NCBI RefSeq assembly: GCF_949987515.2
Contig: NW_027192650.1
Coordinates: forward strand, 1,984,001-2,048,000
DNA: 64,000 bases
DNA from: Delphinus delphis
Lineage: Eukaryota > Chordata > Mammalia > Artiodactyla > Delphinidae
Direction: 5' to 3'
In this document: positions 10,022-22,653 of the stretch, piece by piece
Layout of the letters: each line of letters opens with the position of its first letter
Position numbering within the stretch: the stretch's first letter is position 1
Translations under genes and position numbers: made by a program
Notes under the pieces: model-generated
The model's database searches: none
What the model was told of the DNA's origin: nothing
Seen by the model: only the letters and a program-made list of their open reading frames with translations

Positions 10022-11600
10022 ATGCATGTGGAACCCAAGTATGATCAACCATGTGAACGGGAGACGTGTTCAAATATGTCTCAGTTTTCCTCCCCTGGTA
10101 CTCGGGTGCAACATTCCAGATGCTTTACTAACACTCTCCCCACTTGGAGAGTCAGTCCCTTTAACCTCCTGTTTGGCCCAGTTTGCAATTTCTGCGGAAG
10201 ATGAACAGGAATAGCGAGAACCAATGAGAGGCTAGCTGGAGGTGTCTGGACGGGCAAATTTAACTCTCATTTCCCACCAGGAAGAGGAATTAACCAAAGG
10301 CTCAGCATGCCGGGCCGGAACCAGATTAGGGCCTGAAGCCATCCTGCGGTGTTACGGTCAGGTCACAAGAAAGCGAGTTGAAGAAAGGAGCTCAGGGGCA
10401 CTGTAATTCACAAACCTGCAGAGTTATAAATGACAGCTATCGTCCAAAAATAGACTGAAGTAAGGCTGCCAAGAGGACTTGAAAGCGGGGCAGAATAGCA
10501 GGAAACCGATTTCAGGAGGTAGACTGGAATTGCATTGAAAGCATAGGAAAAGAGGCAAAACGTCCACAATGATGCACTTGGCCAAAAAGGGCGTATGCGT
10601 TTTTTCCTGAATATATTCAGGAAAAAACGCATACGCTCTTTTTGGCCAACCAAGCAAGCTTGCAAAGGAAATCTGCACTACAATGAAGTCTCACTTCCCC
10701 CCGGTCAAAAGGGCCATCTGAAAAAAGTGTAAAATCCAGAAAGGAAGGACAGGCCATGGAGAACTGGGAGCCTTGTTATGCTGATGGGCGGGATGTAAAT
10801 TGCCAACAGACACTCGGGAGAAGTGTATGGTGTTTCCTGAAACATCTAAAAAACAAAGCAACAGAGCCTAGGGCACTTCCACTTATGGTCCTATAGCTTA
10901 GGGAAATTAAAATCAAAAAGACACAGCCACCCCAAAGTTTGGAACGGCTCTGTTTACAAGAACCTCGTTTACAGTACAAGTTCAACATTGCAGAAAGTGA
11001 AAAATGGATAAAGAAGTTGTGGTATTTACTTACAAAGCAATATCACTCAGCAATGAAATCTGTGTCATCAGGCCCTTAGCAGCACAATGAGTGGATTCAG
11101 GTATGATGATTCTAACTGAAGTAAGTCACACAGAAAAAGAAACATCATAAGATATCAGTAATACACGGAACGTAAACTTGGCTACACAGGAACTGAATTA
11201 CAGAACAGAACAGGGTCTCAAATTTAGAAAACCAACTTATTCTTGCTTAAGGGTAAAGGTGAGTTGGGGTGCTGCATAAAACCAGAGATTGAAATGAGCA
11301 CAGATAAAGTTCCTTAAGTCAAATATGGAATAGACAAGAGCTACTCCTTGCTCAACGAAATGGACTCAACACCGCATATTAAATGCCTAATAATGTACCT
11401 GACTAGTAAGTATCGTAAAACCTATGGATTGCTATGTCTCCAAAAGAGAATCAAGCATGTGTACAGGGGCATAAACGCAGCAGTGATAGGATTGGAGAGG
11501 TTCGGTGAGCAAATGAAGACCCTTTGAAGTCATATTGCATGGTACCCATTACACGGGTCTCAACTCTCCAGGTTTAAGGTATTCTTCCTTCAGCTAAAAC
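10022..11600 (+). repeat. Satellite monomer M7 (1,579 bp, S type)
   Basis: The inverted repeat at 10578-10649 has one mismatch (ACGCTCTT). The L1-derived part is about 10650-11459. CCAGATGC, GTTACGGTCAGG and GAGGCAAAACG are CpG-type or private changes. CCAGATGC recurs only in the last partial unit of the window. Confidence 0.95.
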
Positions 11601-13179
11601 ATGCATGTGGAACCCAAGTATGATCAACCATGTGAACGGGAGACGTGTTCAAATATGTCTCAGTTTTCCTCCCCTGGTACTCGGGTGCAACATTCCAGAC
11701 GCTTTACTAACACTCTCCTCACTTGGAGAGTCAGCGCCTTTAACCTCCTGTTTGGCCCAGTTTGCAATTTCTGCGGAAGATGAACAGGAATAGAGAGAAC
11801 CAATGAGAGACTAGCTGGAGGTGTCTGGACGGGCAAATTTAACTCTCATTTCCCACCAGGAAGAGGAAATAACCAAAGGCTCAGCGTGCCGTGCCGGAAC
11901 CAGATTAGGGCCTGAAGCCATCCTGCGGTGTTGCGGCCAGGTCACAAGAAAGCAAGTTGAAGAAAGGAGCTCAGGGGCACTGTAATTCTCAAACCTGCAG
12001 AGTTATAAATGACAGCTATCGTCCAAAAATAGACTGAAGTAAGGCTGCCAAGAGGACTTGAAAGCGGGGCAGAATTGCAGGAAACCGATTTCAGGAGGTA
12101 GACTGGAATTGCATTGAAAGCATAGGAAAAGAGGCAGAACGTCCACAATGATGCACTTGGCCAAAAAGGGCGTATGCGTTTTTTCCTGAATATATTCAGG
12201 AAAAAACGCATACGCCCTTTTTGGCCAACCAAGCAAGCTTGCAAAGGAAATCTGCACTACAATGAAATCTCACTTCCCCCTGGTCAAAAGGGTCATCTGA
12301 AAAAAGTGTAAAATCCAGAAAGGCAGGACAGGCCATGGAGAACTGGGAGCCTTGTTATGCTGATGGGCGGGATGTAAATTGCCAACAGACACTCGGGAGA
12401 AGTGTATGGTGTTTCCTGAAACATCTAAAAAACAAAGCAACAGAGCCTAGGGCACTTCCACTTATGGTCCTATAGCTTAGGGAAATTAAAATCAAAAAGA
12501 CACAGCCACCCCAAAGTTTGGGACGCCTCTGTTTACAAGAACCTCGTTTACAGTACAAGTTCAACATCGCAGAAAGTGAAAAATGGATAAAGAAGTTGTG
12601 GTATTTACTTACAAAGCAATATCACTCAGCAATGAAATCTGTGTCATCAGGCCCTTAGCAGCACAATGAGTGGATTCAGGTATGATGATTCTAACTGAAA
12701 TAAGTCACACAGAAAAAGAAACATCATAAGATATCAGTAATACACGGAACGTAAACTTGGCTACACAGGAACTGAATTACAGAACAGAACAGGGTCTCAA
12801 ATTTAGAAAACCATCTTATGCTTGCTTAAGGGGAAAGGTGAGTTGGGGTGCTGCATAAAACCAGAGATTGAAATGAGCACAGATAAAGTTCCTTAAGCCA
12901 AATATGGAATAGACAAGAGCTACTCCTTGCTCAACGAAATGGACTCAAAACCGCATATTAAACGCCTAAGAATGTACCTGACTAGTAAGTATCTTAAAAC
13001 CTATAGATTGCTATCTCTCCAAAAGAGAATCAAGCATGTGTACAGGGGCATAAACGCAGCAGTGATAGGATTGGAGAGGTTCGGTGAGCAAATGAAGACC
13101 CTTTGAAGTCATATTGCATGGTACCCATTCCACGGGTTTCAACTACCCAGGTTTTAGGTATTCTTCCTTCAGCTAAAAC
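11601..13179 (+). repeat. Satellite monomer M8 (1,579 bp, R type)
   Basis: The inverted repeat at 12157-12228 is perfect. The L1-derived part is about 12229-13038. This is the first R-type unit, flanked by S-type units. It has ATTCTCAAACC, AATAGAGAGAAC and CCCCTGGTCAAAAGGGTC. Its tail carries the M1/M9 rare haplotype from about 12828. Confidence 0.95.
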
Positions 13180-13644
13180 ATGCATGTGGAACCCAGAGTA
13201 TGATCAACCGTGTGATCGGAAGACGTGTTCAAATATGTCTCAGTTTTCCTCCCCTGGTACTCGGGTGCAACATTCCAGACGCTTGACTAACACTCTCCCC
13301 ACTTGGAGAGTCAGTGCCTTTAACCTCCTGTTTGGCACAGTTTGCAATTTCTGCGGAAGATGAACAGGATTAGTGAGAACCAATGAGAGGCTAGCTGGAG
13401 GTGTCTGGACGGGCAAATTTAACTCTCATTTCCCACCAGGAAGAGGAATTAACCAAAGGCTCAGCATCCCGGGCCGGAAACAGTTTAGGGCCTGAAGCCA
13501 TCCTGCGGTGTTGCGGCCAGGTCACAAGAAAGCGAGTTGAAGAAAGGAGCTCAGGGGCACTGTAATTCACAAACCTGCAGAGTTATAAATGACAGCTATC
13601 GTCCAAAAATAGACTGAAGTAAGGCTGCCAAGAGGACTTGAAAG
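12828..13644 (+). repeat. Rare 0.8-kb haplotype, copy B
   Basis: It is the same variant set as 1776-2593, spanning the M8/M9 boundary. Differences are AATAGTGAG-type (13375) and CATCCCGGG (13467). Flanking units are not otherwise matched, so this is a patch rather than a full seven-monomer repeat. Confidence 0.88.
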
Positions 13645-14759
13645 CGGGGCAGAATAGCAGGAAACCGATTTCAGGAGGTAGACTGGAATTGCATTGAAAG
13701 CATAGGAAAAGAGGCAGAACGTCCACAATGATGCACTTGGCCAAAAAGGGCGTATGCGTTTTTTCCTGAATATATTCAGGAAAAAACGCATACGCCCTTT
13801 TTGGCCAACCAAGCAAGCTTGCAAAGGAAATCTGCACTACAATGAAGTCTCACTTCCCCCCGGTCAAAAGGGCCATCTGAAAAAAGTGTAAAATCCAGAA
13901 AGGCAGGACAGGCCATGGAGAACTGGGAGCCTTGTTATGCTGATGGGCGGGATGTAAATTGCCAACAGACACTCGGGAGAAGTGTATGGTGTTTCCTGAA
14001 ACATCTAAAAAACAAAGCAACAGAACCTAGGGCACTTCCACTTATGGTCCTATAGCTTAGGGAAATTAAAATCAAAAAGACACAGCCACCCCAAAGTTTG
14101 GAACGGCTCTGTTTACAAGAACCTCGTTTACAGTACAAGTTCAACATCGCAGAAAGTGAAAAATGGATAAAGAAGTTGTGGTATTTACTTACAAAGCAAT
14201 ATCACTCAGCAATGAAATCTGTGTCATCAGGCCCTTAGCAGCACAATGAGTGGATTCAGGTATGATGATTCTAACTGAAATAAGTCACACAGAAAAAGAA
14301 ACATCATAAGATATCAGTAATACACGGAATGTAAACTTGGCTACACAGGAACTGAATTACAGAACAGAACAGGGTCTCAAATTTAGAAAACCAACTTATT
14401 CTTGCTTAAGGGTAAAGGTGAGTTGGGGTGCTGCATAAAACCAGAGATTGAAATGAGCACAGATAAAGTTCCTTAAGTCAAATATGGAATAGACAAGAGC
14501 TACACCTTGCTCAACGAAATGGACTCAACACCGCATATTAAATGCCTAAGAATGTGCCTGACTGGTAAGTATCTTAAAACCTATGGATTGCTATGTCTCC
14601 GAAAGAGAATCAAGCATGTGTACAGGGGCATAAACGCAGCAGTGATAGGATTGGAGAGGTTCGGTGAGCAAATGAAGACCCTTTGAAGTCATATTGCATG
14701 GTACCCATTCCACGGGTCTCAACTCTCCAGGTTTAAGGTATTCTTCCTTCAGCTAAAAC
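13180..14759 (+). repeat. Satellite monomer M9 (1,580 bp, S type)
   Basis: The inverted repeat at 13737-13808 is perfect. The L1-derived part is about 13809-14618. The 5' 460 bp match M2 (CGCTTGACTA, TTGGCACAG), with AATAGTGAG-like and CATCCCGGG differences. The 3' tail has AATGCCTAAGAATGTGCC. Confidence 0.95.
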
Positions 14760-16338
14760 ATGCATGTGGAACCCAAGTATGATCAACCATGTGAACGGGA
14801 GACGTGTTCAAATATGTCTCAGTTTTCCTCCCCTGGTACTCGGGTGCAACATTCCAGACGCTTTACTAACACTCTCCTCACTTGGAGAGTCAGCGCCTTT
14901 AACCTCCTGTTTGGCCCAGTTTGCAATTTCTGCGGAAGATGAACAGGAATAGCGAGAACCAATGAGAGGCTAGCTGGAGGTGTCTGGACGGGCAAATTTA
15001 ACTCTCATTTCCCACAAGGAAGAGGAAATAACCAAAGGCTCAGCGTGCCGTACCGGAACCAGATTAGGGCCTGAAGCCATCCTGCGGTGTTGCGGCCAGC
15101 TCAAAAGAAAGCGAGTTGAAGAAAGGAGCTCAGGGGCACTGTAATTCACAAACCTGCAGAGTTATAAATGACAGCTATCGTCCAAAAACAGACTGAAGTA
15201 AGGCTGCCAAGAGGACTTGAAAGCGGGGCAGAATTGCAGGAAACCGATTTCAGGAGGTAGACTGGAATTGCATTGAAAGCATAGGAAAAGAGGCAGAACG
15301 TCCACAATGATGCACTTGGCCAAAAAGGGCGTATGCGTTTTTTCCTGAATATATTCAGGAAAAAACGCATACGCCCTTTTTGGGCAACCAAGCAAGCTTG
15401 CAAAGGAAATCTGCACTACAATGAAGTCTCACTTCCCCCCGGTCAAAAGGGCCATCTGAAAAAAGTGTAAAATCCAGAAAGGCAGGACAGGCCATGGAGA
15501 ACTGGGAGCCTTGTTATGCTGATGGGCGGGATGTAAATTGCCAACAGACACTCGGGAGAAGTGTATGGTGTTTCCGGAAACATCTAAAAAACAAAGCAAC
15601 AGAACCTAGGGCACTTCCACTTATGGTCCTATAGCTTAGGGAAATTAAAATCAAAAAGACACAGCCACCCCAAAGTTTGGAACGGCTCTGTTTACAAGAA
15701 CCTCGTTTACAGTACAAGTTCAACATCGCAGAAAGTGAAAAATGGATAAAGAAGTTGTGGTATTCACTTACAAAGCAATATCACTCAGCAATGAAATCTA
15801 TGTCATCAGGCCCTTAGCAGCACAATGAGTCGATTCAGGTATGATGATTCTAACTGAAATAAGTCACACAGAAAAAGAAACATCATAAGATATCAGTAAT
15901 ACACGGAATGGAAACTTGGCTACACAGGAACTGAATTACAGAACAGAACTGGGTCACAAATTTAGAAAACCAACTTATGCTTGCTTAAGGGTAAAGGTGA
16001 GTTGGGGTGCTGCATAAAACCAGAGATTGAAATGAGCACAGATAAAGTTCCTTAAGCCAAATATGGAATAGACAAGAGCTACTCCTTGCTCAACGAAATG
16101 GACTCAACACCGCATATTAAACGCCTAAGAATGTACCTGACTAGTAAGTATCTTAAAACCTATGGATTGCTATGTCTCCGAAAGAGAATCAAGCATGTGT
16201 ACAGGGGCATAAACGCAGCAGTGATAGGATTGGAGAGGTTCGGTGAGCAAATGAAGACCCTTTGAAGTCATATTGCATCGTACCCATTACACGGGTCTTA
16301 ACTCTCCAGGTTTAAGGTATTCTTCCTTCAGCTAAAAC
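14760..16338 (+). repeat. Satellite monomer M10 (1,579 bp, S type)
   Basis: The inverted repeat at 15316-15387 has one mismatch (TTGGGCAACC). The L1-derived part is about 15388-16197. It is the first full unit of the 6,315-bp repeat. AGTCGATTCAGG near 15829 and GCATCGTACCC near 16275 recur in M14. Confidence 0.95.
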
Positions 16339-17916
16339 ATGCATGTGGAACCCAAGTATGATCAACCATGTGAACGGGAGACGTGTTCAAATATGTCTCA
16401 GTTTTCGTACCCTGGTACTCGGGTGCAACATTCCAGACGCTTTACTAACACTCTCCAAACTTGGAGAGTCAGCGCCTTTAACCTCCTGTTTGGCCCAGTT
16501 TGCAATTTCTGCAGAAGATGAACAGGAATAGCGAGAACCAATGAGAGGCTAGCTGGAGGTGTCTGGACGGGCAAATTTAACTCTCATTTCCCACCAGGAA
16601 GAGGAATTAACCAAAGGCTCAGCATGCCGGGCCAGAACCAGATTAGGGCCTGAAGCCATCCTGCGGTGTTGCGGCCAGGTCACAAGAAAGCGAGTTGAAG
16701 AAAGGAGCTCAGGGGCACTGTAATTCACAAACCTGCAGAGTTATAAATGACAGCTATCGTCCAAAAATAGACTGAAGTAAGGCTGCCAAGAGGACTTGAA
16801 AGCGGGGCAGAATTGCAGGAAACCGATTTCAGGAGGTAGACTGGAATTGCATTGAAAGCATAGGAAAAGAGGCAGAACGTCCACAATGATGCACTTGGCC
16901 AAAAAGGGCGTATGCGTTTTTTCCTGAATATATTCAGGAAAAAACGCATACGCCCTTTTTGGCCAACCAAGCAAGCTTGCAAAGGAAATCTGCACTACAA
17001 TGAAGTCTCACTTCCCCCCGGTCAAAAGGGCCATCTGAAAAAAGTGTAAAATCCAGAAAGGAAGGACAGGCCATGGAGAACTGGGAGCCTTGTTATGCTG
17101 ATGGGCGGGATGTAAATTGCCAACAGACACTCGGGAGAAGTGTATGGTGTTTCCTGAAACATCTAAAAAACAAAGCAACAGAGCCTAGGGCACTGCCACT
17201 TATGGTCCTATAGCTTAGGGAAATTAAAATCAAAAAGACACAGCCACCCCAAAGTTTGGAACGGCTCTGTTTACAAGAACCTCGTTTACAGTACAAGTTC
17301 AACATCACAGAAAGTGAAAAATGGATAAAGAAGTTGTGGTATTTACTTACAAAGCAATATCACTCAGCAATGAAATCTGTGTCATCAGGCCCTTAGCAGC
17401 ACAATGAGTGGATTCAGGTATGATGATTCTAACTGAAGTAAGTCACACAGAAAAAGAAACATCATAAGATATCAGTAATACACGGAATGTAAACTTGGCT
17501 ACACAGGAACTGAATTACAGAACAGAACAGGGTCTCAAATTTAGAAAACCAACTATGCTTGCTTAAGGGTAAAGGTGAGTTGGGGTGCTGCATAAAACCA
17601 GAGATTGAAATGAGCACAGATAAAGTTCCTTAAGTCAAATATGGAATAGACAAGAGCTACTCCTTGCTCAACGAAATGGACTCAACACCGCATATTAAAC
17701 GCCTAAGAATGTGCCTGACTAGTAAGTATCTTAAAACCTATGGATTGCTATGTCTCCGAAAGAGAATCAAGCATGTGTACAGGGGCATAAACGCAGCAGT
17801 GATAGGATTGGAGAGGTTCGGTGAGCAAATGAAGACCCTTTGAAGTCATATTGCATGGTACCCATTCCACGGGTCTCAACTCTCCAGGTTTAAGGTATTC
17901 TTCCTTCAGCTAAAAC
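16339..17916 (+). repeat. Satellite monomer M11 (1,578 bp, S type)
   Basis: The inverted repeat at 16895-16966 is perfect. The L1-derived part is about 16967-17775. TTTCGTACCCTGG and CTGCAGAAG are shared with M15, while CTCCAAACTTGG is private. It has GGCACTGCC and CATCACAG, which are otherwise R-type companions, so the unit is mosaic. Confidence 0.95.
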
Positions 17917-19495
17917 ATGCATGTGGAACCCAAGTATGATCAACCATGTGAACGGGAGACGTGTTCAAATATGTCTCAGTTTTCCTCCCCTGGTACTCGG
18001 GTGCAACATTCCAGACGCTTTACTAACACTCTCCCCACTTGGAGAGTCAGCGCCTTTAACCTCCTGTTTGGCCCAGTTTGCAATTTCTGCGGAAGATGAA
18101 CAGGAATAGCGAGAACCAATGAGAGGCTAGCTGGAGGTGTCTGGACGGGCAAATTTAACTCTCATTTCCCACAAGGAAGAGGAAATAACCAAAGGCTCAG
18201 CGTGCCGTACCGGAACCAGATTAGGGCCTGAAGCCATCCTGCGGTGTTGCGGCCAGCTCAAAAGAAACCGAGTTGAAGAAAGGAGCTCAGGGGCACTGTA
18301 ATTCACAAACCTGCAGAGTTATAAATGACAGCTATCGTCCAAAAATAGACTGAAGTAAGGCTGCCAAGAGGACTCGAAAGCGGGGCAGAATTGCAGGAAA
18401 CCGATTTCAGGAGGTAGACTGGAATTGCATTGAAAGCATAGGAAAAGAGGCAGAACGTCCACAATGATGCACTTGGCCAAAAAGGGCGTATGCGTTTTTT
18501 CCTGAATATATTCAGGAAAACACGCATACGCCCTTTTTGGCCAACCAAGCAAGCTTGCAAAGGAAATCTGCACTACAATGAAGTCTCACTTCCCCCGGGT
18601 CAAAAGGGCCATCTGAAAAAAGTGTAAAATCCAGAAAGGCAGGACAGGCCATGGAGAACTGGGAGCCTTGTTATGCTGATGGGCGGGATGTAAATTGCCA
18701 ACAACCACTCAGGAGAAGTGTATGGTGTTTCCTGAAACATCTAAAAAACAAAGCAACGGAGCCTAGGGCACTTCCACTTTTGGTCCTATAGCTTAGGGAA
18801 ATTAAAATCAAAAAGACACAGCCACCCCAAAGTTTGGAACGGCTCTGTTTACAAGAACCTCGTTTACAGTACAAGTTCAACATCGCAGAAAGTGAAAAAT
18901 GGATAAAGAAGTTGTGGTATTCACTTACAAAGCAATATCACTCAGCAATGAAATCTATGTCATCAGGCCCTTAGCAGCACAATGAGTGGATTCAGGTATG
19001 ATGATTCTAACTGAAATAAGTCACACAGAAAAAGAAACATCATAAGATATCAGTAATACACGGAATGGAAACTTGGCTACACAGGAACTGAATTACAGAA
19101 CAGAACTGGGTCACAAATTTAGAAAAACAACTTATGCTTGCTTAAGGGTAAAGGTGAGTTGGGGTGCTGCATAAAAGCAGAGATTGAAATGAGCACAGAT
19201 AAAGTTCCTTAAGTCAAATATGGAATAGACAAGAGCTACTCCTTGCTCAACGAAATGGACTCAACACCGCATATTAAACGCCTAAGAATGTACCTGACTA
19301 GTAAGTATCTTAAAACCTATGGATTGCTATGTCTCCGAAAGAGAATCAAGCATGTGTACAGGGGCATAAACGCAGCAGTGATAGGATTGGAGAGGTTCGG
19401 TGAGCAAATGAAGACCCTTTGAAGTCATATTGCATGGTACCCATTACACGGGTCTTAACTCTCCAGGTTTAAGGTATTCTTCCTTCAGCTAAAAC
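17917..19495 (+). repeat. Satellite monomer M12 (1,579 bp, S type)
   Basis: The inverted repeat at 18473-18544 has one mismatch (GGAAAACACG). The L1-derived part is about 18545-19354. AAACCGAGTTG, GGACTCGAAAG and AACCACTCAGG are shared with M16, exactly 6,315 bp away. CCCCCGGGTC and ACTTTTGGTCC are private. Confidence 0.95.
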
Positions 19496-21074
19496 ATGCA
19501 TGTGGAACCCAAGTATGATCAACCATGTGAACGGGAGACGTGTTCAAATATGTCTCAGTTTTCCTCCCCTGGTACTCGGGTGCAACATTCCAGACGCTTT
19601 ACTAACACTCTCCCCACTTGGAGAGTCAGTCCCTTTAACCTCCTGTTTGGCCCAGTTTGCAATTTCTGCGGAAGATGAACAGGAATAGCGAGAACCAATG
19701 AGAGGCTAGCTGGAGGTGTCTGGACGGGCAAATTTAACTCTCATTTCCCACCAGGAAGAGGAATTAACCAAAGGCTCAGCATGCCGGGCCGGAACCAGAT
19801 TAGGGCCTGAAGCCATCCTGCGGTGTTGCGGTCAGGTCACAAGAAAGCGAGTTGAAGAAAGGAGCTCAGGGGCACTGTAATTCACAAACCTGCAGAGTTA
19901 TAAATGACAGCTATCGTCCAAAAATAGACTGAAGTAAGGCTGCCAAGAGGACTTGAAAGCGGGGCAGAATTGCAGGAAACCGATTTCAGGAGGTAGACTG
20001 GAATTGCATTGAAAGCATAGGAAAAGAGGCAGAACGTCCACAATGATGCACTTGGCCAAAAAGGGCGTATGCGTTTTTTCCTGAATATATTCAGGAAAAA
20101 ACGCATACGCCCTTTTTGGCCAACCAAGCAAGCTTGCAAAGGAAATCTGCACTACAATGAAGTCTCACTTCCCCCCGGTCAAAAGGGCCATCTGAAAAAA
20201 GTGTAAAATCCAGAAAGGAAGGACAGGCCATGGAGAACTGGGAGCCTTGTTATGCTGATGGGCGGGATGTAAATTGCCAACAGACACTCGGGAGAAGTGT
20301 ATGGTGTTTCCTGAAACATCTAAAAAACAAAGCAACAGAGCCTAGGGCACTTCCACTTATGGTCCTATAGCTTAGGGAAATTAAAATCAAAAAGACACAG
20401 CCACCCCAAAGTTTGGGACGCCTCTGTTTACAAGAACCTCGTTTACAGTACAAGTTCAACATCGCAGAAAGTGAAAAATGGATAAAGAAGTTGTGGTATT
20501 TACTTACAAAGCAATATCACTCAGCAATGAAATCTGTGTCATCAGGCCCTTAGCAGCACAATGAGTGGATTCAGGTATGATGATTCTAACTGAAATAAGT
20601 CACACAGAAAAAGAAACATCATAAGATATCAGTAATACACGGAACGTAAACTTGGCTACACAGGAACTGAATTACAGAACAGAACAGGGTCTCAAATTTA
20701 GAAAACCAACTTATGCTTGCTTAAGGGTAAAGGTGAGTTGGGGTGCTGCATAAAACCAGAGATTGAAATGAGCACAGATAAAGTTCCTTAAGTCAAATAT
20801 GGAATAGACAAGAGCTACTCCTTGCTCAACGAAATGGACTCAACACCGCATATTAAATGCCTAAGAATGTGCCTGACTGGTAAGTATCTTAAAACCTATG
20901 GATTGCTATGTCTCCGAAAGAGAATCAAGCATGTGTACAGGGGCATAAACGCAGCAGTGATAGGATTGGAGAGGTTCGGTGAGCAAATGAAGACCCTTTG
21001 AAGTCATATTGCATGGTACCCATTCCACGGGTCTCAACTCTCCAGGTTTAAGGTATTCTTCCTTCAGCTAAAAC
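19496..21074 (+). repeat. Satellite monomer M13 (1,579 bp, R type)
   Basis: The inverted repeat at 20052-20123 is perfect. The L1-derived part is about 20124-20933. CAGTCCC and GGAAGGACAGG match M5. It is an isolated R-type unit among S-type neighbours. Its 3' tail joins the second 6,315-bp copy. Confidence 0.95.
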
Positions 21075-22653
21075 ATGCATGTGGAACCCAAGTATGATCA
21101 ACCATGTGAACGGGAGACGTGTTCAAATATGTCTCAGTTTTCCTCCCCTGGTACTCGGGTGCAACATTCCAGACGCTTTACTAACACTCTCCTCACTTGG
21201 AGAGTCAGCGCCTTTAACCTCCTGTTTGGCCCAGTTTGCAATTTCTGCGGAAGATGAACAGGAATAGCGAGAACCAATGAGAGGCTAGCTGGAGGTGTCT
21301 GGACGGGCAAATTTAACTCTCATTTCCCACAAGGAAGAGGAAATAACCAAAGGCTCAGCGTGCCGTACCGGAACCAGATTAGGGCCTGAAGCCATCCTGC
21401 GGTGTTGCGGCCAGCTCAAAAGAAAGCGAGTTGAAGAAAGGAGCTCAGGGGCACTGTAATTCACAAACCTGCAGAGTTATAAATGACAGCTATTGTCCAA
21501 AAACAGACTGAAGTAAGCCTGCCAAGAGGACTTGAAAGCGGGGCAGAATTGCAGGAAACCGATTTCAGGAGGTAGACTGGAATTGCATTGAAAGCATAGG
21601 AAAAGAGGCAGAACGTCCACAATGATGCACTTGGCCAAAAAGGGCGTATGCGTTTTTTCCTGAATATATTCAGGAAAAAACGCATACGCCCTTTTTGGCC
21701 AACCAAGCAAGCTTGCAAAGGAAATCTGCACTACAATGAAGTCTCACTTCCCCCCGGTCAAAAGGGCCATCTGAAAAAAGTGTAAAATCCAGAAAGGCAG
21801 GACAGGCCATGGAGAACTGGGAGCCTTGTTATGCTGATGGGCGGGATGTAAATTGCCAACAGACACTCGGGAGAAGTGTATGGTGTTTCCTGAAACATCT
21901 AAAAAACAAAGCAACAGAACCTAGGGCACTTCCACTTATGGTCCTATAGCTTAGGGAAATTAAAATCAAAAAGACACAGCCACCCCAAAGTTTGGAACGG
22001 CTCTGTTTACAAGAACCTCGTTTACAGTACAAGTTCAACATCGCAGAAAGTGAAAAATGGATAAAGAAGTTGTGGTATTCACTTACAAAGCAATATCACT
22101 CAGCAATGAAATCTATGTCATCAGGCCCTTAGCAGCACAATGAGTCGATTCAGGTATGATGATTCTAACTGAAATAAGTCACACAGAAAAAGAAACATCA
22201 TAAGATATCAGTAATACACGGAATGGAAACTTGGCTACACAGGAACTGAATTACAGAACAGAACTGGGTCACAAATTTAGAAAAACAACTTATGCTTGCT
22301 TAAGGGGAAAGGTGAGTTGGGGTGCTGCATAAAACCAGAGATTGAAATGAGCACAGATAAAGTTCCTTAAGCCAAATATGGAATAGACAAGAGCTACTCC
22401 TTGCTCAACGAAATGGACTCAACACCGCATATTAAACGCCTAAGAATGTACCTGACTAGTAAGTATCTTAAAACCTATGGATTGCTATGTCTCCGAAAGA
22501 GAATCAAGCATGTGTACAGGGGCATAAACGCAGCAGTGATAGGATTGGAGAGGTTCGGTGAGCAAATGAAGACCCTTTGAAGTCATATTGCATCGTACCC
22601 ATTACACGGGTGTTAACTCTCCAGGTTTAAGGTATTCTTCCTTCAGCTAAAAC
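21075..22653 (+). repeat. Satellite monomer M14 (1,579 bp, S type)
   Basis: The inverted repeat at 21631-21702 is perfect. The L1-derived part is about 21703-22512. It is the partner of M10 at 6,315 bp. GCTATTGTCC (a CpG-type change) and TAAGCCTGCC are private. Confidence 0.95.

Larger units (their letters stand above)
14544..19420 (+). repeat. Higher-order repeat of 6,315 bp (four monomers), copy A
   Basis: It shares AATGCCTAAGAATGTGCC, AGTCGATTCAGG, TTTCGTACCCTGG, AAACCGAGTTG, GGACTCGAAAG and CTGGGTCAC with the block 6,315 bp downstream. Several patches differ (M11 against M15), so it is older or more converted than the two later blocks. Edges are approximate. Confidence 0.75.

Noticed and set aside
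16401..16436. CENP-B box candidate (TTTCG followed by ACTCGGG in M11 and M15)
   Set aside because: The spacing between TTCG and CGGG is too long for the CENP-B core, and other units lack the TTCG. No canonical box was found on either strand.
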